From the NCBI RefSeq assembly GCF_039523415.1, contig NZ_BAAAFG010000016.1, positions 186,001 to 250,000 on the forward strand: 64,000 bases of DNA, read 5' to 3'. Numbering within the stretch: the stretch's first letter is position 1; every line of letters begins with the position of its first letter. The translations under genes and the position numbers were made by a program. Shown here piece after piece: positions 42,604-51,363 of the stretch. The notes beneath the pieces were generated by a model. The model saw nothing but the letters and a program-made list of their open reading frames with translations. It was not told the origin of the DNA and ran no database searches. The DNA comes from Gangjinia marincola (lineage in GTDB: Bacteria > Bacteroidota > Bacteroidia > Flavobacteriales > Flavobacteriaceae).

Positions 42604-43701
42604 ATGAGTCGTAAACTTAGAATAAACGGTCATTCACATCTTCTTCCCTATCCCGAGGAAATCCCAGAATTCATGCAGAATAAAGGTATTTTTTGGGTGG
42701 ATAAGGATAGAAAGTTTATGCTTCAAAAAAATTGGAGCAGACCGGTAACCGACTCTAGTTTTTTTTTACATGAAAAGCTGGCCTGGATGGAGCGTTTCAA
42801 TATTGATCATGCAGTGGTACTCAATCTTTCCCAACTCTATGGTAATGGCTTAAGGCTGGAAGAAATGAAACAGGCATTACGATTTCAAAATGATTTTAAT
42901 GCACGCGTACAACAGGACAATCCTTCTAAATTTACCTGTGGTTTTGTGGTTCATCCCGGGTATATTCGGGGTGCATTATGGGAAGTAGAACGTTGCGTTA
43001 AGGAGTTAGGATTACGTTTACTTTGTCTTCCCACCCACTATATGGATACAATTGGCACCTGGAGATGTATTTTTGACGAAGAAAATGAACCTCTTTTTGA
43101 GTTGGCCAGTGAATTAAACCTCGCAGTAGAAATTCATCCCTATGATGGCGAAAAGTTTATTCTATTGGAAAATACAAGTTGGAGATTTCATTTAATTTGG
43201 ATGTTGGCGCAATGTGCAGATGCCTATCACTTTTTAACGCTCAACGGTTATCAAGACAAATATCCTGGAATGCGCACCTGTTTTGCTCATGGCGGACAAT
43301 TAGCGCAGATAAATCTGGGGAGAAGAATTCAAGGCTTTGACGGGCGTCCAGATTTGTTTGAAGGTAAACATCACCCAAGAAAAGCCGTAGGACATCCCAA
43401 TATATTCTTTGATACGTTGGTTCATGATACAGGGTCACTTAAACTATTGATTGAAAATCAAACCTCTAAACAAGTGCTTATTGGACTGGATGATCCGTAT
43501 CCACTTGGAGAAATGGAAAGTATACCCCAATCCAGCTATCCCGGTAAAATTTTAGATTTGGCCATTGAGCGTGATATTATTACGGGACAAGAACGAGATG
43601 AAATCTGGAGCGATAACGTACTACAGTGGCTCTACGGTGATGATGAAAAAGGAAGGCAGGAACTCATTGATCGCATTTTAAAAGAACCCATTTCAACTTA
43701 A
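42604..43701 (+). CDS. Amidohydrolase-family decarboxylase, probably 2-amino-3-carboxymuconate-6-semialdehyde decarboxylase (ACMSD)
   Basis: A 365-residue amidohydrolase-2 protein. The metal-binding HSH at 10-12 (GHSHLLPYPEEIP) corresponds to the HxH of ACMSD; EIHPYDGEKF supplies a third histidine, TCFAHGG the next, and GLDDPYPLG near the end the catalytic aspartate. ACMSD diverts the ring-cleavage product of 3-hydroxyanthranilate to aminomuconate semialdehyde, the substrate of the upstream dehydrogenase. Pathway fit is strong, though the protein is somewhat longer than typical ACMSD. Confidence 0.85.
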   Translation: MSRKLRINGHSHLLPYPEEIPEFMQNKGIFWVDKDRKFMLQKNWSRPVTDSSFFLHEKLAWMERFNIDHAVVLNLSQLYGNGLRLEEMKQALRFQNDFNARVQQDNPSKFTCGFVVHPGYIRGALWEVERCVKELGLRLLCLPTHYMDTIGTWRCIFDEENEPLFELASELNLAVEIHPYDGEKFILLENTSWRFHLIWMLAQCADAYHFLTLNGYQDKYPGMRTCFAHGGQLAQINLGRRIQGFDGRPDLFEGKHHPRKAVGHPNIFFDTLVHDTGSLKLLIENQTSKQVLIGLDDPYPLGEMESIPQSSYPGKILDLAIERDIITGQERDEIWSDNVLQWLYGDDEKGRQELIDRILKEPIST

Positions 43702-43705
43702 ATTA

Positions 43706-44347
43706 TTGGAATTTATTTCACAACAGCTGGATGAGTATGTGGTCCAGCATAGCCAGCCAGAACCTCAGTTACTCCAAGAACTAAGCCGTGAGACTTGGCT
43801 TAAAGTACTTCAACCCAGGATGCTCAGTGGGCATTATCAAGGCAGATTATTAAGCTTATTATCCAAATTAATTGCTCCTACTACTATTCTTGAGATTGGC
43901 ACCTACACTGGTTATTCTGCGTTGTGCCTGGCAGAAGGTTTATCACAAAACGGTACCCTTCACACCATTGATATCAATGAAGAACTGTCGCACATTCAAG
44001 AAAAGTATTTTGAGAAGTCCGCTTTCGCGGAAAATATCATCCGACATACCGGTAATGCGTTGGAAATTATCCCGACCTTAAAAACCAGTTTTGATCTCAT
44101 TTTTATTGATGCCGATAAACAGAATTATTCGGCATATTTTGATCTTATCATGGATCACATACATCCCGGAAGTGTTATTATCTCTGATAACGTACTATGG
44201 AGTGGTAAGGTCATAAAAAAAGTACAACCAGATGATCAGGATACGCAGGCTCTTATTGATTACAATAAAAAAATAAATACCGATCCCAGAGTAGAGACTG
44301 TATTACTACCAATACGAGATGGATTGACGATTACGCGGGTGAAGTGA
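43706..44347 (+). CDS. Class I SAM-dependent O-methyltransferase (TTG start)
   Basis: A 213-residue catechol/caffeoyl-CoA-type O-methyltransferase. ILEIGTYTGYSALCLAEGL is the SAM-binding loop, LHTIDIN the acidic end of strand 2, FDLIFIDADKQNY the metal-binding aspartates, and VIISDNVLWSGKV the next metal ligands. No ATG lies near the N-terminus; TTG at 43706, 4 bp after the decarboxylase stop, fits the family length. It could methylate catechol-like intermediates, which is inferred from context. Copy 4 of the 14-bp hairpin motif is within the coding region. Confidence 0.88.
   Translation: MEFISQQLDEYVVQHSQPEPQLLQELSRETWLKVLQPRMLSGHYQGRLLSLLSKLIAPTTILEIGTYTGYSALCLAEGLSQNGTLHTIDINEELSHIQEKYFEKSAFAENIIRHTGNALEIIPTLKTSFDLIFIDADKQNYSAYFDLIMDHIHPGSVIISDNVLWSGKVIKKVQPDDQDTQALIDYNKKINTDPRVETVLLPIRDGLTITRVK
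44019..44032. repeat. Hairpin motif CCGCTTTCGCGGAA, copy 4 (in the methyltransferase gene)
   Basis: Exact 14-bp copy inside the O-methyltransferase gene, read as S-A-F-A-E, a different frame from copy 1 in kynU. Identity at the DNA level across two frames means the nucleotide sequence, not a peptide, is what is shared. Confidence 0.8.
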
Positions 44348-44394
44348 GGAATCGGGATTAGGAAAAAGGAAAGTATAACTATGAGTCAAAAACC

Positions 44395-44415
44395 AAGAGC
44401 TAAGAGCTAAGAGCT
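44395..44415. repeat. Three tandem copies of AAGAGCT
   Basis: Perfect heptamer repeat AAGAGCT x3 in the 205-bp gap after the methyltransferase gene. It is similar in unit length to the GGTTAGA repeat at 53228 but not in sequence. Confidence 0.8.
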
Positions 44416-44476
44416 AAATAAAATCCCCGTTAAAATCAAGCTTCTTAGATTAAGATTATAAAGTTAAATATTTTTA

Positions 44477-44529
44477 AAACCCCAAAGGCTTGTCCAGACG
44501 TAAATTAGGATTTAAAACCTTTGGGGTTT
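44477..44529 (-). terminator. Terminator of the S8 protease gene
   Basis: Perfect 12-bp stem AAACCCCAAAGG (44477-44488) with CCTTTGGGGTTT (44518-44529) and a 29-nt loop. On the minus strand the stem runs into TAAAAATATTT, a moderately T-rich tract, 23 bp after the protease stop. Confidence 0.65.
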
Positions 44530-44552
44530 GTCATTACATCAAATTATTGATC

Positions 44553-46085
44553 TTACTGCACAGCTTGAAAGGCGTCAATATTACCCCAACCATAGCTACC
44601 ATCCTTATTAGGATATAAATCTGAGGATTGACGAAGACGATTCAACACCTGACTCCTACTCCATCCAGGGTATCTAGACCAAACTAAGGCAGCGATCCCT
44701 GCCGTAGTTGCAGTCGCTACAGATGATCCTCCTACATAATCATTATCTCCATCGTTGTAACCTAATACCGCTCCGGTTCTGTTATCATCGCCGTCACGTT
44801 GCATTACAATCGTGAATTCTATTTTGCTTCCGCTGTGGCAAACATCGCATCGATCGTACTGACCATTATCGGTTATACCTGTAACCGCTACGGCCTCATC
44901 CATCGATGCAGGAAAAATGACACCATACCAATTGGTGGCACTGGTTGATGTTCCGCCGGCGGCGAAAATAAGTTTTCCTTTGCTGTATGCGTATTTAACC
45001 GCATCCTTTACATTCCCAATGGACCAGGGATATCCTATGGACATAGAAATGATCTTGACATCAGATCGATTAGCTAAAGCTTTTAATGCATTAGATACTC
45101 CTTTGCGCTCATGATAATCATCTAATACCACATCTGCAGTACCCCGATAGGACACTAAATTACAATTATAAGCTACTCCAACTGGTTGAAAATCATCATT
45201 ACGAGGTGCAGCGATGGCACTTGCCATATTGGTCCCATGTCCACAACGATCGTTTGGTCCATCCAGATTATTTGACCACCACCAGGCAGAGTCAATGTAA
45301 GTTCCATATTTTTCTACTGATCTTCCATTAGAATCACCATCATTGATTCCTGATGTATTTAATTTAGATTGATCTGGAGAAAGACCGGTATCGATTACAC
45401 CAACCGTTACGCCGGCCCCTGTGCTCAATGACCAGGCTTGTTCAATGTTGTGTTCGTCAAAATTCCAGGAGACTAAAGCGTTAGGAGAAATTACTCTACT
45501 GTCAGCTGAATTCAGTACACTCGCGTCAAAACTACAGCCTTTGCTGGAACGACTTTGGGCAGTTTGATCTATGGGTTGCTGATAGAAAGAATACCCACTT
45601 GGATCTAAGTATCTAATATTATCTGTTGCTCTTAGCGTTTTAATAGAAGATAACGATGTTATCTGTACATCCATATAATTAAGGACCTCATCTTCATAGA
45701 CCAATACATCTGTAGCTGTGCGATTGTCTTGAGACGAAATGATGTTTAAAAGTGAAGCTTTTAGATCATCGTACTCGGCACTCCTTCCTTCACGTGCGAA
45801 TTCTCCTTCACCGCCGTATCCAATGGTTAGAAGTCCCCCACCTTGTACAGCTGCACTCCAAAGCAATTGATCACTGGCTCCTTGCCAGTCAAACGATCCG
45901 TTTTGTTTGAACTCATTGGCAATGATATCATTGATTTCTTGGATAGAGAGTAATTCCTGAGCGTTAAGTAAATCACTTTGATCTAAAATCTCATTACTGG
46001 TTTGTGGGTCATTTTCAAAATCTTCTTGAGAACAAGAAACGAACAGAAGACCGCAGTATATTACAGAAATAATAATTTTTTTCAT
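44553..46085 (-). CDS. S8 family subtilisin-like serine protease, lipoprotein
   Basis: A 510-residue secreted protease with a lipoprotein signal (C18 in FVSC). A propeptide-like region runs to about 200. The triad is visible: D232 in VGVIDTG, H283 in RCGHGTNMASA and S455 in GGSSVATAT. The oxyanion-hole asparagine, usually in AAGN, is replaced: FAAGGTST has glycine at 378. IISMSIGYPWS is the substrate-binding strand. No T9SS C-terminal domain is present, so it is held at the membrane by lipid. It is divergent from a T9SS-sorted protein. Confidence 0.9.
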   Translation of the reverse strand: MKKIIISVIYCGLLFVSCSQEDFENDPQTSNEILDQSDLLNAQELLSIQEINDIIANEFKQNGSFDWQGASDQLLWSAAVQGGGLLTIGYGGEGEFAREGRSAEYDDLKASLLNIISSQDNRTATDVLVYEDEVLNYMDVQITSLSSIKTLRATDNIRYLDPSGYSFYQQPIDQTAQSRSSKGCSFDASVLNSADSRVISPNALVSWNFDEHNIEQAWSLSTGAGVTVGVIDTGLSPDQSKLNTSGINDGDSNGRSVEKYGTYIDSAWWWSNNLDGPNDRCGHGTNMASAIAAPRNDDFQPVGVAYNCNLVSYRGTADVVLDDYHERKGVSNALKALANRSDVKIISMSIGYPWSIGNVKDAVKYAYSKGKLIFAAGGTSTSATNWYGVIFPASMDEAVAVTGITDNGQYDRCDVCHSGSKIEFTIVMQRDGDDNRTGAVLGYNDGDNDYVGGSSVATATTAGIAALVWSRYPGWSRSQVLNRLRQSSDLYPNKDGSYGWGNIDAFQAVQ

Positions 46086-46409
46086 GTTTAAATGTGGTTA
46101 GGTTAATTAAACCATGAAAATATTAAATAATTCTCAAAAAATTAGTGCTGTAGTACCCTAAACTTGTTAAATTTTTGACATTCTAATATTTAACACTACT
46201 CCTTGTTAACCTTTTACATCTTGTCTCATAAAATGGTGTAGTACAGATCACGCGCGTCCACCCCACACTGCAGGATGTAAACGTGAATATATAATATCAC
46301 CAATTGAACTAGTCTTCATGAGTGCATCCGCTAGATGGATACTAACTTTTTAATGATAAGCCTATGCGTGAAAACCTTTATTAAATGAATAATGTATAAA
46401 ACAATAAAA
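46086..46409. other. Divergent intergenic region between protease and T9SS-sorted protein
   Basis: A 324-bp stretch without an ORF. It carries TGTAGTAC at 46149-46156 and again at 46237-46244, 88 bp apart, which might be sites for a shared regulator of the two divergent genes. No exact TAnnTTTG box was found on either strand in the proximal parts. Confidence 0.4.
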
Positions 46410-46904
46410 ATGAAAAAACAACGACTATTTTTTTTAATCTGTTTGGGCATGTTTGGAATAGCTCAAGCACAATCAATCAGCCAGGCTGTGATTGGAAATT
46501 CTGGTACCACGCTGTCTAATGCGTCTACAGAATTGAACTTTACACTGGGAGAGCCGGTAGTTGGTAATGTTTCCAACGCGACTTCTGTCGGACAAGGATT
46601 TTGGAACGGAGCTATTGCCGAAATCACATTAAGCAATGATGATTTTGAGCTAATAAATTCTACTAGTGTTTATCCTAATCCTGTAATTGACAGAATTACG
46701 ATCACATTTGAAGAAATGAACAATCAAACTTTTGAGCTTAAACTAAGCGATATTAATGGTAAGCAGCTCTTAGATGAATCCTTTGAGAATACGATGGGTA
46801 GAAAAGAAATTGACCTTTCAGCATTTTCAGGAGGGATCTATTTTTTACGTATTTCAAACCAGGGATCTCAATCCTCAAAAACAATTAAACTAATCAAACA
46901 ATAA
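46410..46904 (+). CDS. Short secreted protein with T9SS type A C-terminal sorting domain
   Basis: A 164-residue protein with a signal peptide (MKKQRLFFLICLGMFGIAQA) and, from about 88 to the end, the Por secretion tail: SVYPNPVIDRITI, LSDINGKQLLDE, IDLSAFSGGIYFLRI and the lysine-ending TIKLIKQ. Between them is only a small domain of about 65 residues with LNFTLGEPVVGNVSN and a repeat-like serine/threonine character. It is exported and probably anchored by the type IX system. The next secreted gene starts 12 bp on and is likely co-transcribed. Confidence 0.9.
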   Translation: MKKQRLFFLICLGMFGIAQAQSISQAVIGNSGTTLSNASTELNFTLGEPVVGNVSNATSVGQGFWNGAIAEITLSNDDFELINSTSVYPNPVIDRITITFEEMNNQTFELKLSDINGKQLLDESFENTMGRKEIDLSAFSGGIYFLRISNQGSQSSKTIKLIKQ

Positions 46905-46916
46905 AATTTAACAATC

Positions 46917-47969
46917 ATGAAAACAACTAATATATATACTTTTTTAGGAATTGCTCTTTGTACAATTGCAACAACCTTTGCACAAGAAGCGAACCGACCT
47001 GCAAGTAATTATGCAGCTCAACGTGCCGCAGACCTTCAAGAGGTAAACTCAAGTGAAACGCGTATTTCACCTCAACAAGTAAACGGTACAACTTCAAAAT
47101 CATCAAAAGCCGCCGGTGCAGCTCAATTGATCAATTATCAAGGAGTAGCAAGAGATGGAAGTGGTGATTTACTGATCAATCAATCCATCGATGTTGGCGT
47201 TGACTTAGTTGATGGTTCAGGAGGAACATCTTTCTTTACAGAATTACACAATGTTACTACTGATGCAGCAGGTGTATTTTCTATCCAGGTGGGTAGCATT
47301 AACTCCTTGGCAGGTGCAAACTGGGCAGATGTAGAACCTTGGTTGAATGTTAGAGTAAATGGAACCAGTGTAGGTGAAACTCAGGTAGGTAGCTCACCGT
47401 CCACTTTATATAGTGAGCAAAGCAGCCAGGTACGCATGTTTGGTTCAGGAACTTCTAATCCTGATAAAATGATCGTACAACATTCTGATGGCTTCCCAAG
47501 TTGGGGAATTGGATATAGCGATGATGAAGATAAAGTCGATTTTATGGCTGGTGGAGATAAAAATGTTCGAGTTGATCTATTTAACGGAGCGATTGAAATG
47601 ACTGGTGATCTTTCTACTGATGGTAACGTAGAAGTAAACGAAACCACCACAGCTCCTGCAGCCAATACGCTTTACGGGAATACTATGCCTGTCGCCTATG
47701 GAGCTATGTTTGATAATGCCACAATTAGTTCTGGATATGGTATAACGTCAGCAGTTCAAAATGCATTAGGAGTTTATGAGATAACTATTGACTTACCAAC
47801 TAATTCGGCGACTCCAGTAGTTATGATTACACCATTTTCATCTTCTGCTGGCGGTCCAGAATTTATAGGCTACGATGTTGTAAATAGTAATACGTTTATT
47901 GTAAGAGTTTGGGATACAGCTGGTAATCCTAAAAATAGCGCATTTAGTTTTGTGGTATTCCCACAATAG
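46917..47969 (+). CDS. Secreted fibre-like protein of unknown function
   Basis: A 350-residue protein with signal peptide (cleaved near FAQE). After a Ser/Ala-rich linker, INYQGVARDGSGDLLINQSIDVGV and FFTELHNVTTDAAGVFSIQVGS match a module widespread in Bacteroidota cell-surface proteins that often carry tail-fibre-like or collagen-like stalks. The middle part resembles beta-helical or tail-fibre sequence, and the C-terminal 95 residues form a compact beta domain. No T9SS tail is seen. Function not recognised; it may work with the T9SS-sorted protein upstream. Confidence 0.75.
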   Translation: MKTTNIYTFLGIALCTIATTFAQEANRPASNYAAQRAADLQEVNSSETRISPQQVNGTTSKSSKAAGAAQLINYQGVARDGSGDLLINQSIDVGVDLVDGSGGTSFFTELHNVTTDAAGVFSIQVGSINSLAGANWADVEPWLNVRVNGTSVGETQVGSSPSTLYSEQSSQVRMFGSGTSNPDKMIVQHSDGFPSWGIGYSDDEDKVDFMAGGDKNVRVDLFNGAIEMTGDLSTDGNVEVNETTTAPAANTLYGNTMPVAYGAMFDNATISSGYGITSAVQNALGVYEITIDLPTNSATPVVMITPFSSSAGGPEFIGYDVVNSNTFIVRVWDTAGNPKNSAFSFVVFPQ

Positions 47970-47989
47970 TGATATGAAGTCAAATTTAG

Positions 47990-48574
47990 TTAAGCTGAAA
48001 GATCTACTCGATCTTTCGGCTTTTTTAATGGCACATGTTTGTTGAAAAGTTTATACAACACAACAGCAAAAAGCGTTCCTACTAGCGCACCAACAAGTAC
48101 GTCACTGGGATAGTGAACACCTACATAAATCCTACTGGTAGCGAATAGTATAGGCCAAACATAGGCTAAATAAATCCATTTAAAGTCTCGCCTTAGTAAG
48201 AGCACCACAAATGTGGTCACGGCAAAAGAGGATGCTGCATGCCCACTAAAAAAACTAAAATGACTTGATTCTTGCAGCACGCGAATAGTGCCTGCTAACT
48301 TTTCATCAAAGCTGGGACGAATGCGAGCTACCCCGTTTTTTACTAATCGCGTAAATCCAAACGTAATTAAAAAGGTCAAAATGGTTGCAAAACTTGCAAA
48401 CAGCGCATTCTTAGCCTTAAAGGAAACGTAAAAAAGAACAAAGAATAAAATATATAATGGGACCCAATGTTTAATTTGAGTTACAAAAATCCAAAAGGCG
48501 TCGTACTGCTCTATCCCTAAATTATTAAGGTAAACAAATAACTCAACGTCCCATTTAGTTAAACGTTCAAGCAT
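47990..48574 (-). CDS. PAP2-family phosphatase
   Basis: A 194-residue integral membrane phosphatase with five to six hydrophobic segments. The three PAP2 motifs are intact: KNGVARIRP (KxxxxxxRP), FFSGHAAS (SGH) and SRIYVGVHYPSDVLVG (SRxxxxxHxxxD). Likely substrates are undecaprenyl diphosphate or phosphatidate-type lipids, or lipid A phosphates. It overlaps tatA by one base and is transcribed with it, an arrangement found in other flavobacteria. Confidence 0.92.
   Translation of the reverse strand: MLERLTKWDVELFVYLNNLGIEQYDAFWIFVTQIKHWVPLYILFFVLFYVSFKAKNALFASFATILTFLITFGFTRLVKNGVARIRPSFDEKLAGTIRVLQESSHFSFFSGHAASSFAVTTFVVLLLRRDFKWIYLAYVWPILFATSRIYVGVHYPSDVLVGALVGTLFAVVLYKLFNKHVPLKKPKDRVDLSA
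47993..48026 (+). terminator. Terminator inside the 3' end of the PAP2 gene
   Basis: AGC-GAAAGATC (47993-48004) pairs with GATCTTTC-GCT (48010-48021) around a 5-nt loop, followed by TTTTTT. It terminates the upstream secreted-protein operon on the plus strand although it lies within the last codons of the convergent PAP2 gene. Confidence 0.75.
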
Positions 48575-48864
48575 TAACGCTTACGTTTTATAGCACCCAT
48601 GACTTCTTCAATATCATCTTGAACGGATCCCATACTGCTTTCCACATCTTTTTGTGCATTCATTAAGTCTTTATCTATTCCATGCTTTTCAGCGCTTTTG
48701 GAAATTTCTGACTTAATATCATCTGTAGCGTTTCGCAGGGTTTTCATTCCTTTGCCTAGTCCGCGGGCAATTTCAGGTATTTTATCAGCACCAAAAACCA
48801 TCACGACAATGAACAAGACAAAAACGATCTCTCCACCACTGATAAAAAAAGGAATTAGATTCAT
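48574..48864 (-). CDS. tatA: Sec-independent translocase subunit TatA/TatB family
   Basis: A 96-residue single-span protein. The N-terminal helix (about 9-24) is followed by the FGADKIPEIARGLGKG hinge and amphipathic helix, and a charged tail. TatA and TatB cannot be separated with certainty; the flexible short tail favours TatA. The twin-arginine system exports folded proteins; the M15 peptidase at 57775 in this window has a possible Tat signal (DRRKF). Downstream it is coupled to the PAP2 gene. Confidence 0.92.
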   Translation of the reverse strand: MNLIPFFISGGEIVFVLFIVVMVFGADKIPEIARGLGKGMKTLRNATDDIKSEISKSAEKHGIDKDLMNAQKDVESSMGSVQDDIEEVMGAIKRKR

Positions 48865-48942
48865 GTTGAATTACCTAGAAATTTAGTGCAAAAATAAGGG
48901 ATTATTATGACTTTGATCGCAATGGACTCCTAAAAGAAAAGC

Positions 48943-49055
48943 NNNNNNNNNNNNNNNNNNNNNNNNNNNNNNNNNNNNNNNNNNNNNNNNNNNNNNNNNN
49001 NNNNNNNNNNNNNNNNNNNNNNNNNNNNNNNNNNNNNNNNNNNNNNNNNNNNNNN
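48943..49055. other. Assembly gap (113 N)
   Basis: Unknown bases that remove the C-terminal end of the M1 peptidase gene. The residues just before the gap are NNSWPK; the stop codon is not visible. Confidence 0.95.
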
Positions 49056-51308
49056 TTTTGGCCAGCTGTTATTCTCTGTATTGACGTCTGCCGTTTCTAA
49101 ATCTGGATCAACAACTATTTTAGTAATAGCTTTATTTGACGCGATGGCTTTTTTCATTTCGAAATCATTTTTACGCCATATTTGAACCGGGTACTTTTCT
49201 TTTTTCGTGGTTCCATCTTCGTAGGTATATTCTACAATCAAAGGCATTAACATTCCGCCGGGTTTTTCAAACACCACTTCATACAAGTACTTTGGTAATT
49301 CAAGTTTTTCGCGCTCCTCTGCCGAAAAATTATCCATCATATACTCTTTTAAAGTTGGAGCATTATCTAACGGATTTTTGTCTTTCATGGCGGCATCAAA
49401 TTCATCACTGTCCTCCTCAACTACGTAGACTGCCTCAATGGTACTTGGATCTGTGATGCCATAGCGAGAAAGCATTTCTTTGCCGGCAGCAGTAGGCTGA
49501 TCAGTAACAAAATATTTTTTCACTCCCTTAACCCCTATATCTACATAATCTGTGGTGTAAAACCATCCTCTCCAAAACCAATCTAAATCTACGGCAGAAG
49601 CATCTTCCATCGTTCTAAAAAAGTCTTCGGGCGTTGGATGTTTAAACATCCAGCGTTGTGCATAGGTCTTAAATGCATAATCAAATAGTTCATGTCCCAT
49701 GACTGTTTCACGCAAAATATTCAAGCCAGTAGCTGGTTTTCCGTAGGCATTAGCACCTAATTGATACACATTCTCTGGGTTCGACATAATGGGAGAAATA
49801 AAATCCTGGTCTCCTTTCATGTAATTCACAATCTTTGAAGGAGCTCCACGACGTGAGGGATAAGCATCCAGCCCTTCAATTGCTTCGGGATAGGTTTGTC
49901 CAAATTCCTGCTCTGTCAAATACTGCATAAATGTATCTAATCCTTCATCCATCCATCCCCACTGGCGCTCATCGCTGTTAACGATCATAGGAAAATAATT
50001 GTGTCCTACTTCATGAATAATCACACTAATCATCCCAAATTTTACTCGGTCGCTGTATTTACCATCTTTATTGGGACGTCCGTAGTTCCAACAGATCATA
50101 GGATATTCCATCCCTTGATTTTTTGCATGAACAGAAATCGCTTTTGGATAGGGGTAGTCAAAGGTAAATTTAGAGTAGGTTTTTAACGATTGTACTACTG
50201 CTTTAGTTGAATATTCTTCCCATAATGGATTACCTTCTTTAGGATATACAGAAATTGCCATCACATCTCCTTTAGGAAATTTAACGGCTTGCATATCCAG
50301 GATAAACTTTCGCGATGTAGCAAAGGCATAATCACGAACCATCTCTGCCTTAAACTTCCAGGTTTTATTCTTTTCAGAAAATCCTTTTTCGGCTTTTTCA
50401 GCTTCGTCTTGAGTGACAATTACAACTGGCTTATCGTAGGAAGATTTAGCTTGCTCATAACGTTGCATCATTTGCTTGCTGTATACTTCTTTTCGGTTTT
50501 GAAGACTACCGGTTGCCTCAACGACATGATCAGCAGGTACCGTTAAGTTAACTTCATAGTTCCCAAAAGGAAGTGCAAATTCGCCATTCCCCCAAAACTG
50601 ATAGTTTTGCCAACCTTCTACATCATTATAAACCGCCATTCGCGGAAAAAACTGTGCGATGACATAGGCGTTATTACCATCTTCAGGGAAATGTTCATAT
50701 CCTGATCGTGCACGATTTTTTGTATGTTGAACGATATTAAACCACCATTTAATATCAAATGAAAATTTACCCCCGGGCGCTAATACCTTTGGCATTTCAA
50801 CACGCATCATGGTTTGATTGATTGTATATTTTAAGGGCTTTCCATCTTTTGAGACTTTTTCGACATTGAATCCTCCATCAAAAGGCTCTTCCATATAATT
50901 AGCCACAAATGATCCGGGTTGAGATACAGCTGCAATCCCACTACCGTTCTTTTCTGGTGCATCTTTTTTACGAATGTTTTGATCTAATTGCACCCATAAA
51001 TATTCTAATGGATCAGGTGAATTATTGGTATAAGTTATCGTTTCCTCGCCATAAATTTTTTGGTTTTTATCGTCCAGCTCTATGTCCATCTTGTAGTCAG
51101 CTGTATTTTGATAGTACTCAGGTCCGGGTGCTCCAGCTCCCGTTCTATACTGATTGGGAGTAGAAAATTCCTGATACAGTTGCCTAAACTTATTATTGTT
51201 GATATGACCCTCTTGCGGAGCATCATCCTTTTGGTCTTCTTCTTGAGAAAAACCGGTAGTATAAGCCGAAAGGAATACGGCTAAAAACAAAAAACTAAAC
51301 TTCTTCAT
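49056..51308 (-). CDS. M1 family metallopeptidase (3' end in gap)
   Basis: A large secreted peptidase, 751 residues visible, with signal peptide (cleaved near GFSQ). The zinc site is HEVGH at 432-436 with the third ligand E455 in MDEGLDTF, the standard HExxH-x18-E. The exopeptidase motif reads NQGMEYP (398-404) in place of GAMEN. The N-terminal beta domain (about 70-320) and the C-terminal region are typical of flavobacterial M1 aminopeptidases that process surface-protein peptides. Only the last few residues are lost in the gap, judged by family length. Confidence 0.9.
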
Positions 51309-51363
51309 GTGATAGGTATAATTAAGTCTCTAAAATATTAATTAATCTAAGGGCAAACTTTAC

